A DNA stretch of 64,000 bases from Advenella kashmirensis W13003 (GCF_000506985.1 NZ_KI650980.1:248001-312000); one strand, 5' to 3'. Positions 27,367 through 37,397 are shown, counted from the stretch's first letter. A program made the numbers and translations. The notes: generated from the sequence alone by a model not told the origin.

Positions 27367-28879
27367 TCGTCGCGGCCTGCCGCTCGATCAGAAACTGGCA
27401 CAGCATGGGAACCGGGCGTCCGGATGCGCCTTTATCCTTACCGCCCTTGAGCCATGCCGTACCGGCGATATCCAGGTGGGCCCAGCGATAGGCCTTGGTA
27501 TAGCGCGACAAAAAGCAGGCCGCGGTCACGGATCCGGCAGCGGGCCCGCCAATGTTGGCCATATCGGCGAAATTGGATTTGAGCAGATCCTGGTATTCGT
27601 CATCCAGCGGCATGCGCCAGGCGGTATCCAGTGCGCGTCGGCCCGCGCCCAGCAGATCCTCGGCGAGGGCGTCATCGGTCGCATACAGGCCGCTGTTGAA
27701 GTTGCCCAGGGCGACAATGCAGGCTCCGGTCAGGGTCGCGATATCCACGACCAGCGCAGGTTCGAAGCGTTCCGCGTAGGTCAGGGCATCGCACAGGATC
27801 AGCCGGCCTTCTGCGTCGGTATTGAGAATTTCAATCGTCTGGCCGGACATGCTGGTGACGACATCGCCTGGTTTGGTGGCTTGGCCGTTAGGCATGTTTT
27901 CGGTAGCAGGAATCAGCCCGATGAGCTCGGTGTCCAGTCCCATCTCGGCGACTGCCTTGAACACACCCAGCACGGATGCCGCGCCGCACATGTCGAATTT
28001 CATTTCATCCATGCCCGCGCCCGGTTTCAGGGAAATGCCGCCCGTGTCGAATGTGACGCCCTTGCCGACCAGCACGACCGGTCCTTCGGACTTGTGTTTT
28101 TTCTTGTCGCTGCCATGGGAATACTTAAGCACAATGAAGCGCGGGGGCTGATCGGAGCCGGCTGCAACCGACAGAAACGCGTTCATTTTGAGCGCTTCGA
28201 GCTGCTTGCGTTCCAGCACCTCTACCGTAATGGATTTATGCTCTTTGGCCAGCTGTTTGGCCTGGTTGCCCAGATAGGTGGGCGTGCAGATATTGGCCGG
28301 CAGATTGCCCAGTTCACGGGTCAGGCTCAATCCCTGGGCGATGGCAGCGCCATGGCGCAGGCCTTCGTCCACCTGTTTTGCGTTCGGTTTGTCAATTGTG
28401 AATGTCAGTTTTTTTAACGTTGCGGCGGCCGGGCGTTTGTCCTTGCTTAACGTGGTGGTGTATTTATAAGTGGCGTTGCCGGCTGCGGTTGCGGCCAGTT
28501 GCGCGCTATGGCGCAGCGTGGTGGCCGGGCAGGGTTCTTCAAGCAGGGTGGAGACCGCTTCGGCCAGCGATGCGTCACTGCAATAACCTGCGATGGCGGC
28601 ATGGGCCCGCGACAGCGTATTGCCGCTGAACTTTTCCTTTGGTCCAAGCCCGACCAGAACAACGCGTTCGGCGCGCACGCCAGGCAGGGTGCGCAGGTCG
28701 ATCATTGATCCGGCGGCCGCCTTGAATTCGTGTTTGAGCACGGCCTCGACGGCGCCATTGGAAGCGTGATTGATCAGCTTGGCCGTCTCTCCAAGGCCGC
28801 CTTCAGTGTAGACCCCGACGAATAAAGCAGGCGTTTTGATTTGTTGAATCGAGCGACTGGTTTGTGTGTTAAATTCCAT
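27356..28879 (-). CDS. pepA: Leucyl aminopeptidase (M17)
   Basis: Cytosolic two-metal aminopeptidase; in E. coli it is also a DNA-binding protein used in Xer recombination. 507 residues, with the N-terminal macro-like domain and a C-terminal catalytic domain. Metal and active-site residues are in GKGVTFDTGGISLKPG, MKFDMCGAASVLG and the signature NTDAEGRLIL. It is divergent from lptF across 56 bases, a conserved gene pair. Confidence 0.96.
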   Translation of the reverse strand: MEFNTQTSRSIQQIKTPALFVGVYTEGGLGETAKLINHASNGAVEAVLKHEFKAAAGSMIDLRTLPGVRAERVVLVGLGPKEKFSGNTLSRAHAAIAGYCSDASLAEAVSTLLEEPCPATTLRHSAQLAATAAGNATYKYTTTLSKDKRPAAATLKKLTFTIDKPNAKQVDEGLRHGAAIAQGLSLTRELGNLPANICTPTYLGNQAKQLAKEHKSITVEVLERKQLEALKMNAFLSVAAGSDQPPRFIVLKYSHGSDKKKHKSEGPVVLVGKGVTFDTGGISLKPGAGMDEMKFDMCGAASVLGVFKAVAEMGLDTELIGLIPATENMPNGQATKPGDVVTSMSGQTIEILNTDAEGRLILCDALTYAERFEPALVVDIATLTGACIVALGNFNSGLYATDDALAEDLLGAGRRALDTAWRMPLDDEYQDLLKSNFADMANIGGPAAGSVTAACFLSRYTKAYRWAHLDIAGTAWLKGGKDKGASGRPVPMLCQFLIERQAATNAH

Positions 28880-28891
28880 GTTGTTTCTACC

Positions 28892-28920
28892 TTGAGGCGT
28901 CGAAAAGATGTTCTCATTAT
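28892..28920 (+). promoter_or_regulatory. Candidate lptF promoter
   Basis: TTGAGG at 28892-28897 and CATTAT at 28915-28920 with a 17-base spacer, leaving a leader of only a few bases before the lptF ATG at 28936. Confidence 0.45.
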
Positions 28921-28935
28921 CGCCGATCTTTACCT

Positions 28936-30042
28936 ATGTCGCTATTCAAACGGTCCGTTGTCGCAGAAATCACCAGTCACGGTGGCGTTGTCTTTTCCAC
29001 GCTTATCATCGTTTGGCTCAGTGTCCTGCTGGTACGCCTGCTTGGCCAGGCCGCTGAAGGCCAGATCGGCGCAGACATCGTTTTGGGCATCGCAGCGCTC
29101 TCCAGTATTACGGCCTTACCCACCATTCTGGCGGTCGCGCTGTTTATTGCGACCATCACAACCGTTTCACGCAATTACAGAGAATCGGAAATGGTGGTCT
29201 GGTTTGCCAGCGGCGTCTCGCTCAAGGACTGGATCGCACCGGTATTGCGCGTGGCATTGCCGGTCTGTGCCCTGATTGCCATTCTCACACTTGAAGTGAC
29301 GCCGTGGGCGTATCGCCAGATCGAGGAATACCGGCAACGTTACGAGCAGCGATCCGATCTGTCCAAAATTACTGCAGGCCAGTTCATTGAATCAGCTGGC
29401 GGCGCGCGCGTGTTTTTTACAGAAACCCCGAAGGACCCCGACGAAGAGATCGGCGCGGTTTTTGCCCGCGTGCTGGATAAAGACTGGTACACCATTGTGA
29501 CCTCGAAAAATGCGCGTGTACGGCGTGAAGATAATGGCGATCGCTACGTTGTACTTGGTCCGGGCAACCGTTATGACATGAAAACCGACAGCGCAGAATT
29601 TCGCATGGTGAGTTTTGATTCTTATACGATGCGACTGGAGAATTCGTCGGGCGTCAGCGCTGATCAAGTAGCACGCGAGAATGCCCTGAACCAGATGAAA
29701 TCGCGTCCGACCATCAATCTGGTGCAGGATCACAAGGCGGAAAGCCAGGCACAAATCATGTGGCGTATTTCACTGCCGATTGCGGCGCTCAATCTCGCTC
29801 TGCTGGCTATTCCCCTGGGGGCAGTCAATCCACGCCTTGGTCGCTCCGGTGACCTGCTGCTGGCCGGGCTGACAGGACTGCTTTACATGAACCTGATCAA
29901 CCTCATGCGAGGCTGGATCAGCAACGGCAAGCTGGATTTTCTGACCGGCACACTGTCCTTGCATGTCATTGTCTTCCTGCTCTGTCTGTACGCATTTCAC
30001 ACCCGAATGCGTCTTAAAACGCCGAAAAAACAAACAATATAG
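28936..30042 (+). CDS. lptF: LPS export ABC transporter permease LptF
   Basis: Inner-membrane permease of the LptB2FG complex that extracts lipopolysaccharide. 368 residues: an N-terminal group of three membrane helices, a periplasmic beta-jellyroll domain (about 130-270), and three C-terminal helices, the YjgP/YjgQ fold. The start LFKRSVVAEITSHGGVVF matches LptF. In most relatives lptG follows directly; here 233 non-coding bases follow and then cysB. Confidence 0.93.
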   Translation: MSLFKRSVVAEITSHGGVVFSTLIIVWLSVLLVRLLGQAAEGQIGADIVLGIAALSSITALPTILAVALFIATITTVSRNYRESEMVVWFASGVSLKDWIAPVLRVALPVCALIAILTLEVTPWAYRQIEEYRQRYEQRSDLSKITAGQFIESAGGARVFFTETPKDPDEEIGAVFARVLDKDWYTIVTSKNARVRREDNGDRYVVLGPGNRYDMKTDSAEFRMVSFDSYTMRLENSSGVSADQVARENALNQMKSRPTINLVQDHKAESQAQIMWRISLPIAALNLALLAIPLGAVNPRLGRSGDLLLAGLTGLLYMNLINLMRGWISNGKLDFLTGTLSLHVIVFLLCLYAFHTRMRLKTPKKQTI

Positions 30043-30275
30043 TCACCATGGCCGGCTGGGCGCCCCGGTTCGGCCGGGTTTGACTATATGTATATATTAA
30101 TTAATTATATAAAAACGATTCGTTATAACTTATAATCTATGTGATGGTGCGCTTCATGACTGCATCCATTACCCCCCGCGGTTGCGCGACGGTCCTGGGT
30201 CCCGGCCCATTGTTCTGTTGTCATTGTTCCGGATGTCCGGCTGCAGCGACCAGGTGGCTCCTATAGGCAAGGATA

Positions 30276-31265
30276 ATGAATCTACAACAATTTCGTTTCA
30301 TTCGTGAAACCATCAGGCGCAATTACAATCTGACCGAAGCCTCGCGCATTCTGTTCACATCCCAACCCGGCGTGTCCAAGGCGATTATTGAATTTGAAGA
30401 TGAACTGGGCATCAAGGTGTTCGAGCGCCACGGAAAGCGGATCAAGGGATTGACCAAGCCGGGTCAGGCGGTGGCCAGTATTATCGAGCGCATCATGATC
30501 GAGGTGGACAATCTCAAGAAAGTCAGCGATGAGTTTGCGCGACGGGATGAGGGCAGCCTGGTGATTGCATGCACACACACCCAGGCGCGCTACTTTTTGC
30601 CCAAATTCATTCCCGAGTTTCGCCGGCGTTTTCCCAAGGTTCATGTTTCCCTGGCCGAGGGCAGTCCGATGCAATTGGCGCAGATGGTCTTGCAGGAGCA
30701 GGCAGATATCGCGCTGGCCACTGAATCACTGTCCGAAGTGACCGGCCTGGCGACCTTGCCGTGCTATTGCTGGGAGCACACCCTGGTGGTCAAACCCGAT
30801 CATCCGCTCACCGAGCTGACCTCTTCTCAGGCCAGGAACCTGTCGCTGGAGCAGATTGCCGAATTCCCGATCATTACTTATGATCGTGCATTTTCCGGCA
30901 GAACCTCCATTGATCAGGCTTTTGCCGAAAAAGGCATCAAACCCGATATCGTGCTTGAAGCCATTGATGCCGACGTCATCAAAACCTATGTTGATGTGGA
31001 AATGGGGATCGGCATTATCGCCGGGGTCGCTTTCGATCCGCGCCGCGACGGCGGCTTTGTTGGTATTCCGGTGGGCCATCTTTTTGGCAAACATACGACT
31101 CGCATTGGTCTGAAAAGCGGCGTTTTCCTGCGTGACTACGTTTACGATTTTCTGAGCATGCTCACCCCGGAACTGAGCCGCGATGCCATCGAAGCTGCGC
31201 TCAATTCCAATGGCACTGGCGATACCGACGTTGACTACGTGCCTCCATTACGACGCGTTTCCTGA
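30276..31265 (+). CDS. cysB: LysR-type regulator CysB
   Basis: A 329-residue LysR regulator close to CysB/Cbl, the activators of sulfate assimilation and sulfonate use. The N-terminal helix-turn-helix (NLTEASRILFTSQPGVSKAI, then DELGIKVFERHGKRIKGLT) and the ligand domain with TTHTQARY-like CTHTQARYFLP are diagnostic. The inducer is usually N-acetylserine. The upstream 233-base gap is AT-rich (30085-30140, with TATAAT at 30131-30136) and probably carries its promoter. No cys genes are adjacent. Confidence 0.92.
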   Translation: MNLQQFRFIRETIRRNYNLTEASRILFTSQPGVSKAIIEFEDELGIKVFERHGKRIKGLTKPGQAVASIIERIMIEVDNLKKVSDEFARRDEGSLVIACTHTQARYFLPKFIPEFRRRFPKVHVSLAEGSPMQLAQMVLQEQADIALATESLSEVTGLATLPCYCWEHTLVVKPDHPLTELTSSQARNLSLEQIAEFPIITYDRAFSGRTSIDQAFAEKGIKPDIVLEAIDADVIKTYVDVEMGIGIIAGVAFDPRRDGGFVGIPVGHLFGKHTTRIGLKSGVFLRDYVYDFLSMLTPELSRDAIEAALNSNGTGDTDVDYVPPLRRVS

Positions 31266-31476
31266 CGACGGCCGGCGCAGCGCGCCAAACCCGCAAGTGC
31301 CGAATTCGTACAGGGTGTGACAGGAAAAAAGCAGGCCCGGCTACGGTCAGTTCACTGTGACAAACACGCCAAAGGCTGGATCAGGTCCAACTTTTGGGGT
31401 GCAGTTCATCGCAGGGGCTATTTATATCACTCGGGTTTTGTTTTCACGCCAACGCTGAAACAGATCAGCGAACGGC

Positions 31477-33156
31477 TTATTCCGGTTTTTTGGGCCTGTC
31501 TTTGAGTTCGCGCTTGAGAATTTTGCCTACCGGTGATTTGGGCAGCTCGTCGCGAAACTCAACAATTTTCGGCACCTTGTATCCAGTCAGTTCCTTCCTG
31601 CAAAAATCGATCAGTGCCTGTTCGGTCAGAGAAGGGTCCTTGCGTACCACCACGATTTTGACCACTTCGCCGGCCGCGCCATTATCGGAACCAATGGCGG
31701 CAACTTCGTTGACACCGGGGTGCGAGGCGACCACCTCTTCGATTTCGGACGGATATACGTTGAACCCGGAGACAATAATCAGTTCTTTCTTGCGGTCAAC
31801 AAGAAAAATATAGCCGTTTTCATCAATATAGCCCATATCACCGGTGCGCAAAAAGCCGTCCGGCTCAAACGCCTTTTGTGTTTCGGATTCGCGCTTCCAG
31901 TATTCGCGCATGACCTGCGGGCCCTTGACGCATAATTCACCGGTTTCATTGATTCCCAGTTCCTCGCCCGCGTCATTGCGAAATGAAATGTCGGTGGAGG
32001 GCACGGGCAGGCCGATGGCGCCATTGAATGTCTTCAGATCCAGCGGATTGATGGTGACGGCCGGAGAGGTTTCGGTCAGGCCGTATGCCTGGGTTAGCGG
32101 TTTGCAGGTGATCTGTTGCCATCTTTCTGCTACCGGCCGCTGCACTGCCATGCCGCCTCCCAGTGTCAGACTGAGCGAGTCGAATGATACTGACTTGAAC
32201 TCGGGGTTGTTCATGAGTGCATTGAACAGGGTGTTGACGCCGGTAAAGGCTGTAAATGGATATTTGCGGAGTTCTTTGATAAAGGCGGGGATATCACGCG
32301 GGTTCAGAATCAGAAGATTGGTCGCACCCAGCCGTATGAAGGTGAGGCAATTGGCTGTGAGTGCGAATATATGATAAAGCGGCAGGGCAGTGACGACAAA
32401 ATCCTTGCCATTGGCTTTTACGTAGGGCTTGACCCAGGCATAGGCTTGGCACAAATTGGCGACCAGATTGCCATGGGTCAGCACCGCACCTTTGGCAACA
32501 CCGGTAGTACCACCGGTGTATTGCAGAAAGGCCATATCCGAATGATTCAGGCTGACCGGGGTAAAGTCGGTCGCTTTTGACTGCTTCAATATGTGCGCAA
32601 ACGGAATATGGCCCGGCAGAGACCAGGCAGGCACCATTTTTTTGATATGCCTGACGATCAGATTCAGAACCGTCCCTTTGAAGGCACCCAGCATGTCACC
32701 GAGTGTAGCCACGATGACATGCTTGAGCATGGGCAGGGCGGGTCGTGCCGCCTCAAGGGTATGGGCGAAGTTCTCCACGACAACGACGAATTCGGCTTCA
32801 GCGTCTTTCAACTGGTGCTCCAGCTCCCTTGCTGTATAAAGCGGATTGCAATTGACGACCACGCAACCGGCCAGCAGGGTTCCGAACAGGGCCACGGGAT
32901 ACTGCAGGACATTGGGCATCATCAGTGCAACCCGTGTGCCCGGTGTTGCGCCGTTGGCTTGCAGCCATGCCGCGAAACGGCAGGCGGCATCATGCAATTG
33001 GGTATAGCTGAGTGAGCAGCCCATGGAAATATAGGCGGTTGAGCCGGCAAACTGCTCACAACTTTGATTGAAGAGTTCCGCCAGCGACGCATAGTCGTCG
33101 ATATTAATTTCGGCAGGAACACCGTTGGGATAATTTTTTAGCCAGATTTTTTCCAT
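31477..33156 (-). CDS. fadD: Long-chain-fatty-acid-CoA ligase
   Basis: Activates fatty acids to acyl-CoA with ATP at the inner face of the membrane. A 559-residue ANL-superfamily enzyme. The P-loop is YTGGTTGVAKGA; the other signatures are YGLTETSP, TGDMGYIDENGYIFLVDRKK and the C-terminal Lys in PVGKILKREL. Usual FadD length. It lies downstream of a secreted lipid-binding-fold protein and fadL on the same strand, placing uptake and activation together. Confidence 0.95.
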   Translation of the reverse strand: MEKIWLKNYPNGVPAEINIDDYASLAELFNQSCEQFAGSTAYISMGCSLSYTQLHDAACRFAAWLQANGATPGTRVALMMPNVLQYPVALFGTLLAGCVVVNCNPLYTARELEHQLKDAEAEFVVVVENFAHTLEAARPALPMLKHVIVATLGDMLGAFKGTVLNLIVRHIKKMVPAWSLPGHIPFAHILKQSKATDFTPVSLNHSDMAFLQYTGGTTGVAKGAVLTHGNLVANLCQAYAWVKPYVKANGKDFVVTALPLYHIFALTANCLTFIRLGATNLLILNPRDIPAFIKELRKYPFTAFTGVNTLFNALMNNPEFKSVSFDSLSLTLGGGMAVQRPVAERWQQITCKPLTQAYGLTETSPAVTINPLDLKTFNGAIGLPVPSTDISFRNDAGEELGINETGELCVKGPQVMREYWKRESETQKAFEPDGFLRTGDMGYIDENGYIFLVDRKKELIIVSGFNVYPSEIEEVVASHPGVNEVAAIGSDNGAAGEVVKIVVVRKDPSLTEQALIDFCRKELTGYKVPKIVEFRDELPKSPVGKILKRELKDRPKKPE

Positions 33157-33205
33157 GTCTTATCCTTGGAGTGAAAGGACAGCAAACCGCTTTTGGACCG
33201 TGTTG

Positions 33206-33784
33206 TCAACCGGCGCCAAGCAGTGCGCGCTTGAGTGTCGACTGCGCCGGATCTTTACCCAGCCAGACGGCAAGCACCGCCTTGGCAAATTCGCCATCAT
33301 TGACTGCACCCTGTTGCGCGCCCAATGCCGAGACAGACACCCGCGAACCTGAAAACAGGATATCGATGATACTGCCTCGCTTCAGGCTTTTCTGTTGAAG
33401 AAGCAGGCTGGCGAATTGTTTGGCAGAAGGCTGTATCGCCTGCCACTGACTGTCTGTGGTATTGTCGCGCAGGCCCTCGTTCAATGCATCTGCAAGAGAC
33501 GTGCTATCGATATCGCGCAACAGCACAAGTCGCAAGGCGCGAGGCGTTGTGCTGTTGATAATGGTTTGTGCCTGGCTGGTTTTGGTACTAGTGTACAACG
33601 CAGCAAGGTAAACGTCGAATACCACTTTCTTGCGAATGCCGGCGCCGTTAAGAACCAGTTGCGTATTGTTCAGGGTGTAGGTATCGGGGACCGTGTGGCC
33701 GTCTACCGTCAGGGCGCGGGCATTAAAGGTCTGGGCCGACAGCGCCATGATGGCGGCGACCAGAAAAGATCGAGTCAGTTTCAT
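33206..33784 (-). CDS. Secreted chalcone-isomerase-fold protein
   Basis: A 192-residue protein with a signal peptide (MKLTRSFLVAAIMALSA, cut after NARA). The mature part matches the bacterial chalcone isomerase-like family: ALTVDGHTVPDTYTL, LVLNGAGIRKKVVFDVYLAALY, and the late GAVNDGEFAKAVLAVWLG. The start ATG 33784 is set by a GGGAGA ribosome-binding site and the signal peptide; the frame is open further upstream without signal features. Plant proteins of this fold include fatty-acid-binding proteins. Lying between fadL and fadD, it is a candidate periplasmic fatty-acid carrier (inference). Confidence 0.88.
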   Translation of the reverse strand: MKLTRSFLVAAIMALSAQTFNARALTVDGHTVPDTYTLNNTQLVLNGAGIRKKVVFDVYLAALYTSTKTSQAQTIINSTTPRALRLVLLRDIDSTSLADALNEGLRDNTTDSQWQAIQPSAKQFASLLLQQKSLKRGSIIDILFSGSRVSVSALGAQQGAVNDGEFAKAVLAVWLGKDPAQSTLKRALLGAG

Positions 33785-33890
33785 TGCTTGTCTCCCAATG
33801 AAAATCTTGTTTTGGTTGAATCCGTCATGCCTGGCGCAGGTTGATCGAGCGTCAGGCATGACCGGGTTCACAGGCTGTCCAAGTGACGCG

Positions 33891-35360
33891 TCAGAACCGG
33901 TGCGAAACCTGTAGACCGAAGATATGGCCATGCGACTTGTAGCTGCCACTCAGACGGCCATACTGTGCGAGATTATCATTATTGGTATTGTCGATATGTG
34001 ATTTTTTCAAATACATATAACTGTAGCCAACATCAATCGCTGTATTTTCCGAAGGTTTATATTGAGCACCCACGGAGAACCAGTAGCGGTCATTATCAGG
34101 CAACGAAGCAGGGCGATGTTCCGCCTTGCGAACCGGAGACTGATCCCATGCGACACCGGCTTTCAGCTTCCACTGTGGTGCAACCTGATACATGGCGCCG
34201 ACGGCAATACGCCAGGAATCCTTGAACCTCAGGTCCAGGCTGGCGCTGGGCAGCGTATCGCTCTTGATGGTCAGTTCCGGCAGGCTGCTCCAGCCTGTCC
34301 ACTGGATATCACCCAGCAATTCCCAACGCGGACTGACACGCTGATAGATACTGAGCAATGCCGTATCGGGAAGGGTGACGCTGGCGCTGGATGTCGACGT
34401 CAGGGATGCCGGCACAAGGCTATAGATTTCCTGCAATTGCGCGGGCATGGCGCCGATCATCGTGGCCGACGGACGATGAATGTCCACATCGGTGTCGCCT
34501 TTTGCAGTGTATTTGATACGTGAACGATAGGACAGGCCGACTCGCGTATCTTCGGTCGGGTGGAACATGACGCCAATATTCCAGCCCAGTGCCGTGTCGC
34601 TCATTTTGACTTTGGCATCACCGTCCAGGATCGGACCATATTGATCACCAACGGCCTTTCCCATGGCCGCAGCCTGCTGGGGCGGCACGCCGGCAGCGAT
34701 ATATTTCTGCGTGACGGCGCCGCTGACCTGGCTGCGCATATCGACGACCGTGCTCTTCTCATATTCTGCCTTGATATGCTGAATATTGATGCCCGCACCG
34801 ATAGACCAGCTATCGTTCAGCCGATAGGCCAATGACGGATTGAAGTTCATGGTTTCAATTTCGAACTTCTTCGAATGATAGCGACCCATGAAACCATCGC
34901 CATAGTCGGTGGCCAGCCCGAAGGGCGCACCGATACCCAGACCGGCAAAGAAGCGATCCGTTACCTGCCAGGAAACATAGGCATTGGGTACGAAGGCGCC
35001 ACCACCCGCATTGTCACCCTCATCGCCCAGCTTTGCGCCAGAGAACTGCGCGTTGGGGGTGCCAAAGGCGCCAGGCAGGCTACTGCGGTCATTACTGAAC
35101 TTGAACGAGGGGATAATATAGTTGCCACCGATCGACACGTTCAGGCCGGGCAGATTGGTCATACCGGCCGGGTTGTAATAAATGGTTGAGGCGTTTTCCG
35201 CCACCGCGCCGCTTCCAGCGTAGGCGACGCCCAACCCGCTTGCGTTTTGTTCCAGCAAATTGAATCCGGCGGCGTGCACGGTGGAGAAACTTGTGGTTCC
35301 CAATCCGACCAATGCTGCGTTTATAAGTGTTCGCCGCAGTTTGTGTGTATGTCTCTTCAT
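33891..35360 (-). CDS. fadL: Outer-membrane long-chain fatty acid transporter FadL family
   Basis: A 489-residue beta-barrel with a signal peptide cut after STVHA. The mature N-terminus AGFNLLEQNASGLGVAYAGSG is the FadL hatch signature, followed by ASTIYYNPAGM. The C-terminus ends with Phe (VSHRF), as needed for barrel assembly. It takes up long-chain fatty acids or other hydrophobic compounds. It sits downstream of the beta-oxidation genes and upstream of the chalcone-isomerase-fold gene and fadD. Confidence 0.92.
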   Translation of the reverse strand: MKRHTHKLRRTLINAALVGLGTTSFSTVHAAGFNLLEQNASGLGVAYAGSGAVAENASTIYYNPAGMTNLPGLNVSIGGNYIIPSFKFSNDRSSLPGAFGTPNAQFSGAKLGDEGDNAGGGAFVPNAYVSWQVTDRFFAGLGIGAPFGLATDYGDGFMGRYHSKKFEIETMNFNPSLAYRLNDSWSIGAGINIQHIKAEYEKSTVVDMRSQVSGAVTQKYIAAGVPPQQAAAMGKAVGDQYGPILDGDAKVKMSDTALGWNIGVMFHPTEDTRVGLSYRSRIKYTAKGDTDVDIHRPSATMIGAMPAQLQEIYSLVPASLTSTSSASVTLPDTALLSIYQRVSPRWELLGDIQWTGWSSLPELTIKSDTLPSASLDLRFKDSWRIAVGAMYQVAPQWKLKAGVAWDQSPVRKAEHRPASLPDNDRYWFSVGAQYKPSENTAIDVGYSYMYLKKSHIDNTNNDNLAQYGRLSGSYKSHGHIFGLQVSHRF

Positions 35361-35471
35361 ACGTCCATCCTAAGTGTAAAACTGGTGATGACACTGACAG
35401 AGCACGAGGTCATGTCAGGTGGTATCACATTTGTAATAAAACGCACTGCTTTTTTGGGATACTGTCTGTCG

Positions 35472-37397
35472 TCATGCTCCTCCTTTTTTCAACCTGTAAT
35501 GAATGGGCCCACCGGTAAAGGGGGCGAATCCGGTGCCGAAAATGACGCCTGCGTCGGCCAGGTCGGCGTCCTCGACGATATGGTTTGCCAACTGCTTTTC
35601 TGTCTGGTCAATCAGTGGCTTGATCAGCCGTTGCGCCAGTCCTTGTGGAACGGGCTTTTTGCTGCGCTGGTCACGCTTCCGATCTTTCCAGACGTAGAAT
35701 CCTTCACCGGTTTTCGTGCCGAGCTTGCCCTGGGTAATTTTGTCCTGCAGACAACGCGGTGGCTGCTGTCCATCTGAGAGTTGTTTGCCGGCGGCCATGG
35801 CGATATCCAGCCCGACCGTGTCGGCCAGGGTGATGGGCCCCATCGGCATGCCAAATTCCAGCATGGCCGTGTCGATGACTTCCGGATCCATACCTTCGTC
35901 GATGCAGCGCATGGCCTCGAGCATATAGGGGGCGAGCACTGCATTGACCAGAAAGCCCGGGGTATCCTGTACCGGCAGAGGCAGTTTGCCGATGCTGCCC
36001 ACAAAAGCTGTCGCGGTATCTAGAGTGTCGTCTGCGATGCCATCGGCATGAACCACTTCGACCAGCGGCATGCGTGAGACCGGATTGAAAAAGTGAATGC
36101 CGACAAATCGCTCGGGATGCGCCAGTACCGTACGTAACTCGGTAATAGACAGGCTGGAGGTATTGGTCGCCAGGATCGCTCCTTCTTTCATTTTCGGTTC
36201 GATCTGCTGATAGAGAGACTGCTTGGCTTGTGGATTCTCGCTGATCGCTTCGATCACCAGATCAGCCGTGGCGATGCCATCGCCTGCCAGATCGGGAATC
36301 AGGCGGTCACGCGCAGCCTGCGCGGTATACCGATCTTTGCGGGCATACACCGATACCGCGTTCTTGAACGCGCCGGCGATTCTCTGTGCATCGGTATCCT
36401 GCAGCGTGGTTTTGATACCCTGCAAGGCGCACCAGGCGGCAATACCGCCGCCCATCACGCCGGCACCGATCACGTGAACGTGACGAACGGGTCTGGCGTT
36501 CTGTTTTTTACCGAAGGCCTTGAGGCGTTCCTGCAAGTGAAAGACGCGGATCAGATTGCGCGTGACGTCCGATTGCAGCAGCCGGGTCAGCGCTTGCGGA
36601 TCGGCCAGCGGATCGCCCTCGTGTTTCTCCCATATATCCAGCATAGTGAGCGTTGCTGGATAATGGCCGTATGGGTCTTTCTGTTTGACGCTCTTGCGCG
36701 CCTGCGAGGCGACCAGTGACTTGAGGGGCGCGTGATTCAACATCCCTGCCAGTCCTTTGGCCTTGCGTGCCGGCTTGCCCGAAGTCACCAGATCCACGGC
36801 TGACTTCTCGGCGACACGTGGCGCCACCAGCAGATCGACCACACCCGCCGAACGGGCGCGGCGACCATCCAGGGTGCGACCCGTCAGCATCATATTCAAT
36901 GCGGTTTGCGGACCGATCAGTCGCGGCAGTCGCATGAGCCCGCCCCAGGCCGGGAAAATACCCAGTTTGACTTCGGGTAATCCGATGACCGGCTTGGGAG
37001 AATCGACGGCAATGCGGTAGCGGCAGGCCAGCGCCAGTTCCAGGCCACCCCCCAGGCACGCGCCGTGAATCAGGGCCAGCGTGGGAAAGGACAGTTTTTC
37101 GATCCGGTTGAACAGGTGCCAGCCGCGCTCGATCAGCTTGCGGCCCGCATCGACGTTGTCAATGCTTTGAAATTCTTTCACATCGGCGCCAGCAATAAAG
37201 CCGTTGCGTTTGCCGGAGCGAACAATCATGGCGGCGGGCGGCGACAATTCCAGTGTACCGACAATGTCGGACAGTTCTTCCATTACGTCACTGGCCAGTG
37301 CATTCATGCTGCGATCGGGGCAGTCGATGGTCAGCCACGCGATATTCCGTGCGTCTTTCTGTACTGTCCAGTTTTTGTATGTCTTCTCTGTTGTCAT
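35472..37397 (-). CDS. Fused enoyl-CoA hydratase / 3-hydroxyacyl-CoA dehydrogenase (FadB/FadJ type)
   Basis: The multifunctional alpha subunit of beta-oxidation. The N-terminal crotonase domain has both catalytic Glu positions, in CLGGGLELALACRYR and in IGLPEVKLGIFPAWGG. The NAD-binding dehydrogenase domain begins near residue 307 with VHVIGAGVMGGGIA, and continues with TNTSSLSITEL, HFFNPVSRMPLVEVV and DTPGFLVNAVLAPY. 641 residues, about 70 shorter than E. coli FadB/FadJ. It is 9 bases downstream of the thiolase gene, so they form one complex-encoding operon. Confidence 0.93.
   Translation of the reverse strand: MTTEKTYKNWTVQKDARNIAWLTIDCPDRSMNALASDVMEELSDIVGTLELSPPAAMIVRSGKRNGFIAGADVKEFQSIDNVDAGRKLIERGWHLFNRIEKLSFPTLALIHGACLGGGLELALACRYRIAVDSPKPVIGLPEVKLGIFPAWGGLMRLPRLIGPQTALNMMLTGRTLDGRRARSAGVVDLLVAPRVAEKSAVDLVTSGKPARKAKGLAGMLNHAPLKSLVASQARKSVKQKDPYGHYPATLTMLDIWEKHEGDPLADPQALTRLLQSDVTRNLIRVFHLQERLKAFGKKQNARPVRHVHVIGAGVMGGGIAAWCALQGIKTTLQDTDAQRIAGAFKNAVSVYARKDRYTAQAARDRLIPDLAGDGIATADLVIEAISENPQAKQSLYQQIEPKMKEGAILATNTSSLSITELRTVLAHPERFVGIHFFNPVSRMPLVEVVHADGIADDTLDTATAFVGSIGKLPLPVQDTPGFLVNAVLAPYMLEAMRCIDEGMDPEVIDTAMLEFGMPMGPITLADTVGLDIAMAAGKQLSDGQQPPRCLQDKITQGKLGTKTGEGFYVWKDRKRDQRSKKPVPQGLAQRLIKPLIDQTEKQLANHIVEDADLADAGVIFGTGFAPFTGGPIHYRLKKGGA

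Noticed and set aside
27302-28417. 371-codon plus-strand open frame opposite pepA and holC
   Set aside because: pepA and holC are firmly identified; the reverse frame is a by-product of codon usage.
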